Shown piece after piece: positions 40,960-41,041 of a stretch of 41,041 nucleotides of DNA. The number at the start of each line of letters is the position of its first letter. The stretch's first letter is position 1. The DNA is taken from NCBI GenBank assembly GCA_017437785.1, contig JAFRXH010000033.1, forward strand, positions 1-41,041, read 5' to 3'. The position numbers were made by a program, and so were the translations under genes. The DNA comes from Lachnospiraceae bacterium (lineage in GTDB: Bacteria > Bacillota > Clostridia > Lachnospirales > Lachnospiraceae). Below the pieces are notes generated by a model that ran no database searches, was not told the origin of the DNA, and worked only from the letters and a program-made list of their open reading frames with translations.

Positions 40960-41041
40960 ATGGGTAAAGCTAACAATGCCATTGTCAATTATCTGTCGGA
41001 TAAAAAACGTTTTGCCGATATGATAAATGCGGAAGTGTACG
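40960..41041 (+). CDS. Rpn-type nuclease / putative transposase, N-terminus only
   Basis: Only 27 codons are in the window: MGKANNAIVNYLSDKKRFAD then MINAEVY. This matches my recollection of the usual N-terminus of Lachnospiraceae PD-(D/E)XK 'transposase' proteins, the same family as the gene at the left edge. AGGAGGAATTGCC before the ATG is a strong start. The gene was not long enough here to show catalytic residues. Confidence 0.65.
   Translation, partial: MGKANNAIVNYLSDKKRFADMINAEVY

Noticed and set aside
40740-40967. 75-codon frame in the leader of the last Rpn-type gene
   Set aside because: Its possible starts lack a binding site, it runs over the promoter and the ribosome binding site of the real gene, and it has no recognisable pattern.

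Overview
The window reads as a chromosome segment of an anaerobic Clostridia, most likely a Lachnospiraceae member. The evidence is the Gram-positive S10-spc gene order, strong AGGAGG-type ribosome binding sites, the zinc form of S14, a KOW protein between map and infA, anaerobic (cbi-type) cobalamin genes, 7TM histidine-kinase-like sensors and Rpn-type nuclease/transposase genes at both ends. Family and domain names come from reading the translations; no database was searched.

Layout. (1) 1-1650: the 3' end of an Rpn/PD-(D/E)XK 'transposase' gene followed by two decayed fragments of the same family. (2) 1660-6045: an RlmI-like methyltransferase, an unrecognised Asp-rich protein, a membrane diguanylate cyclase on the minus strand, and a PutP-type sodium/proline symporter. 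(3) 6072-19063: a SigA-type promoter, a 260-nt leader and 21 ribosomal protein genes (rpsJ to rplO), then secY, adk, map, a KOW protein and infA. The genes that usually follow infA (rpmJ, rpsM, rpsK, rpsD, rpoA, rplQ) are not here. (4) 19098-28625: a cobalamin riboswitch directly behind infA, two terminators, a repeat-rich gap, then an ABC-ATPase/CobQ fusion, cobT-cobU-cobS-cbiB joined by 4-nt stop/start overlaps, a threonine-phosphate decarboxylase-like gene, cbiC and cbiD. This covers nucleotide-loop assembly and two corrin-ring steps; the other ring enzymes must be elsewhere or absent. (5) 28860-40710: a Cys-rich small protein and two paralogous three-gene signalling sets. Each set has a 7TM sensor with no usable ATPase, a separate 3TM histidine kinase carrying the H-box and N-box, and a NarL/LuxR-type response regulator. 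They flank a lipoprotein gene and a large secreted beta-helix/InlB/Ig-like surface protein. (6) 40767-41041: promoter and N-terminus of another Rpn-type gene.

Cutting across these regions is a set of short palindromic dispersed repeats. They occupy the cob-gene junctions that are not tightly coupled and have also entered protein-coding DNA: one copy forms the C-terminus of the first 7TM sensor, and another sits in frame inside the ATPase domain of the second kinase. The most interesting candidate system is the duplicated split-sensor/kinase/regulator set with its embedded surface-protein genes.
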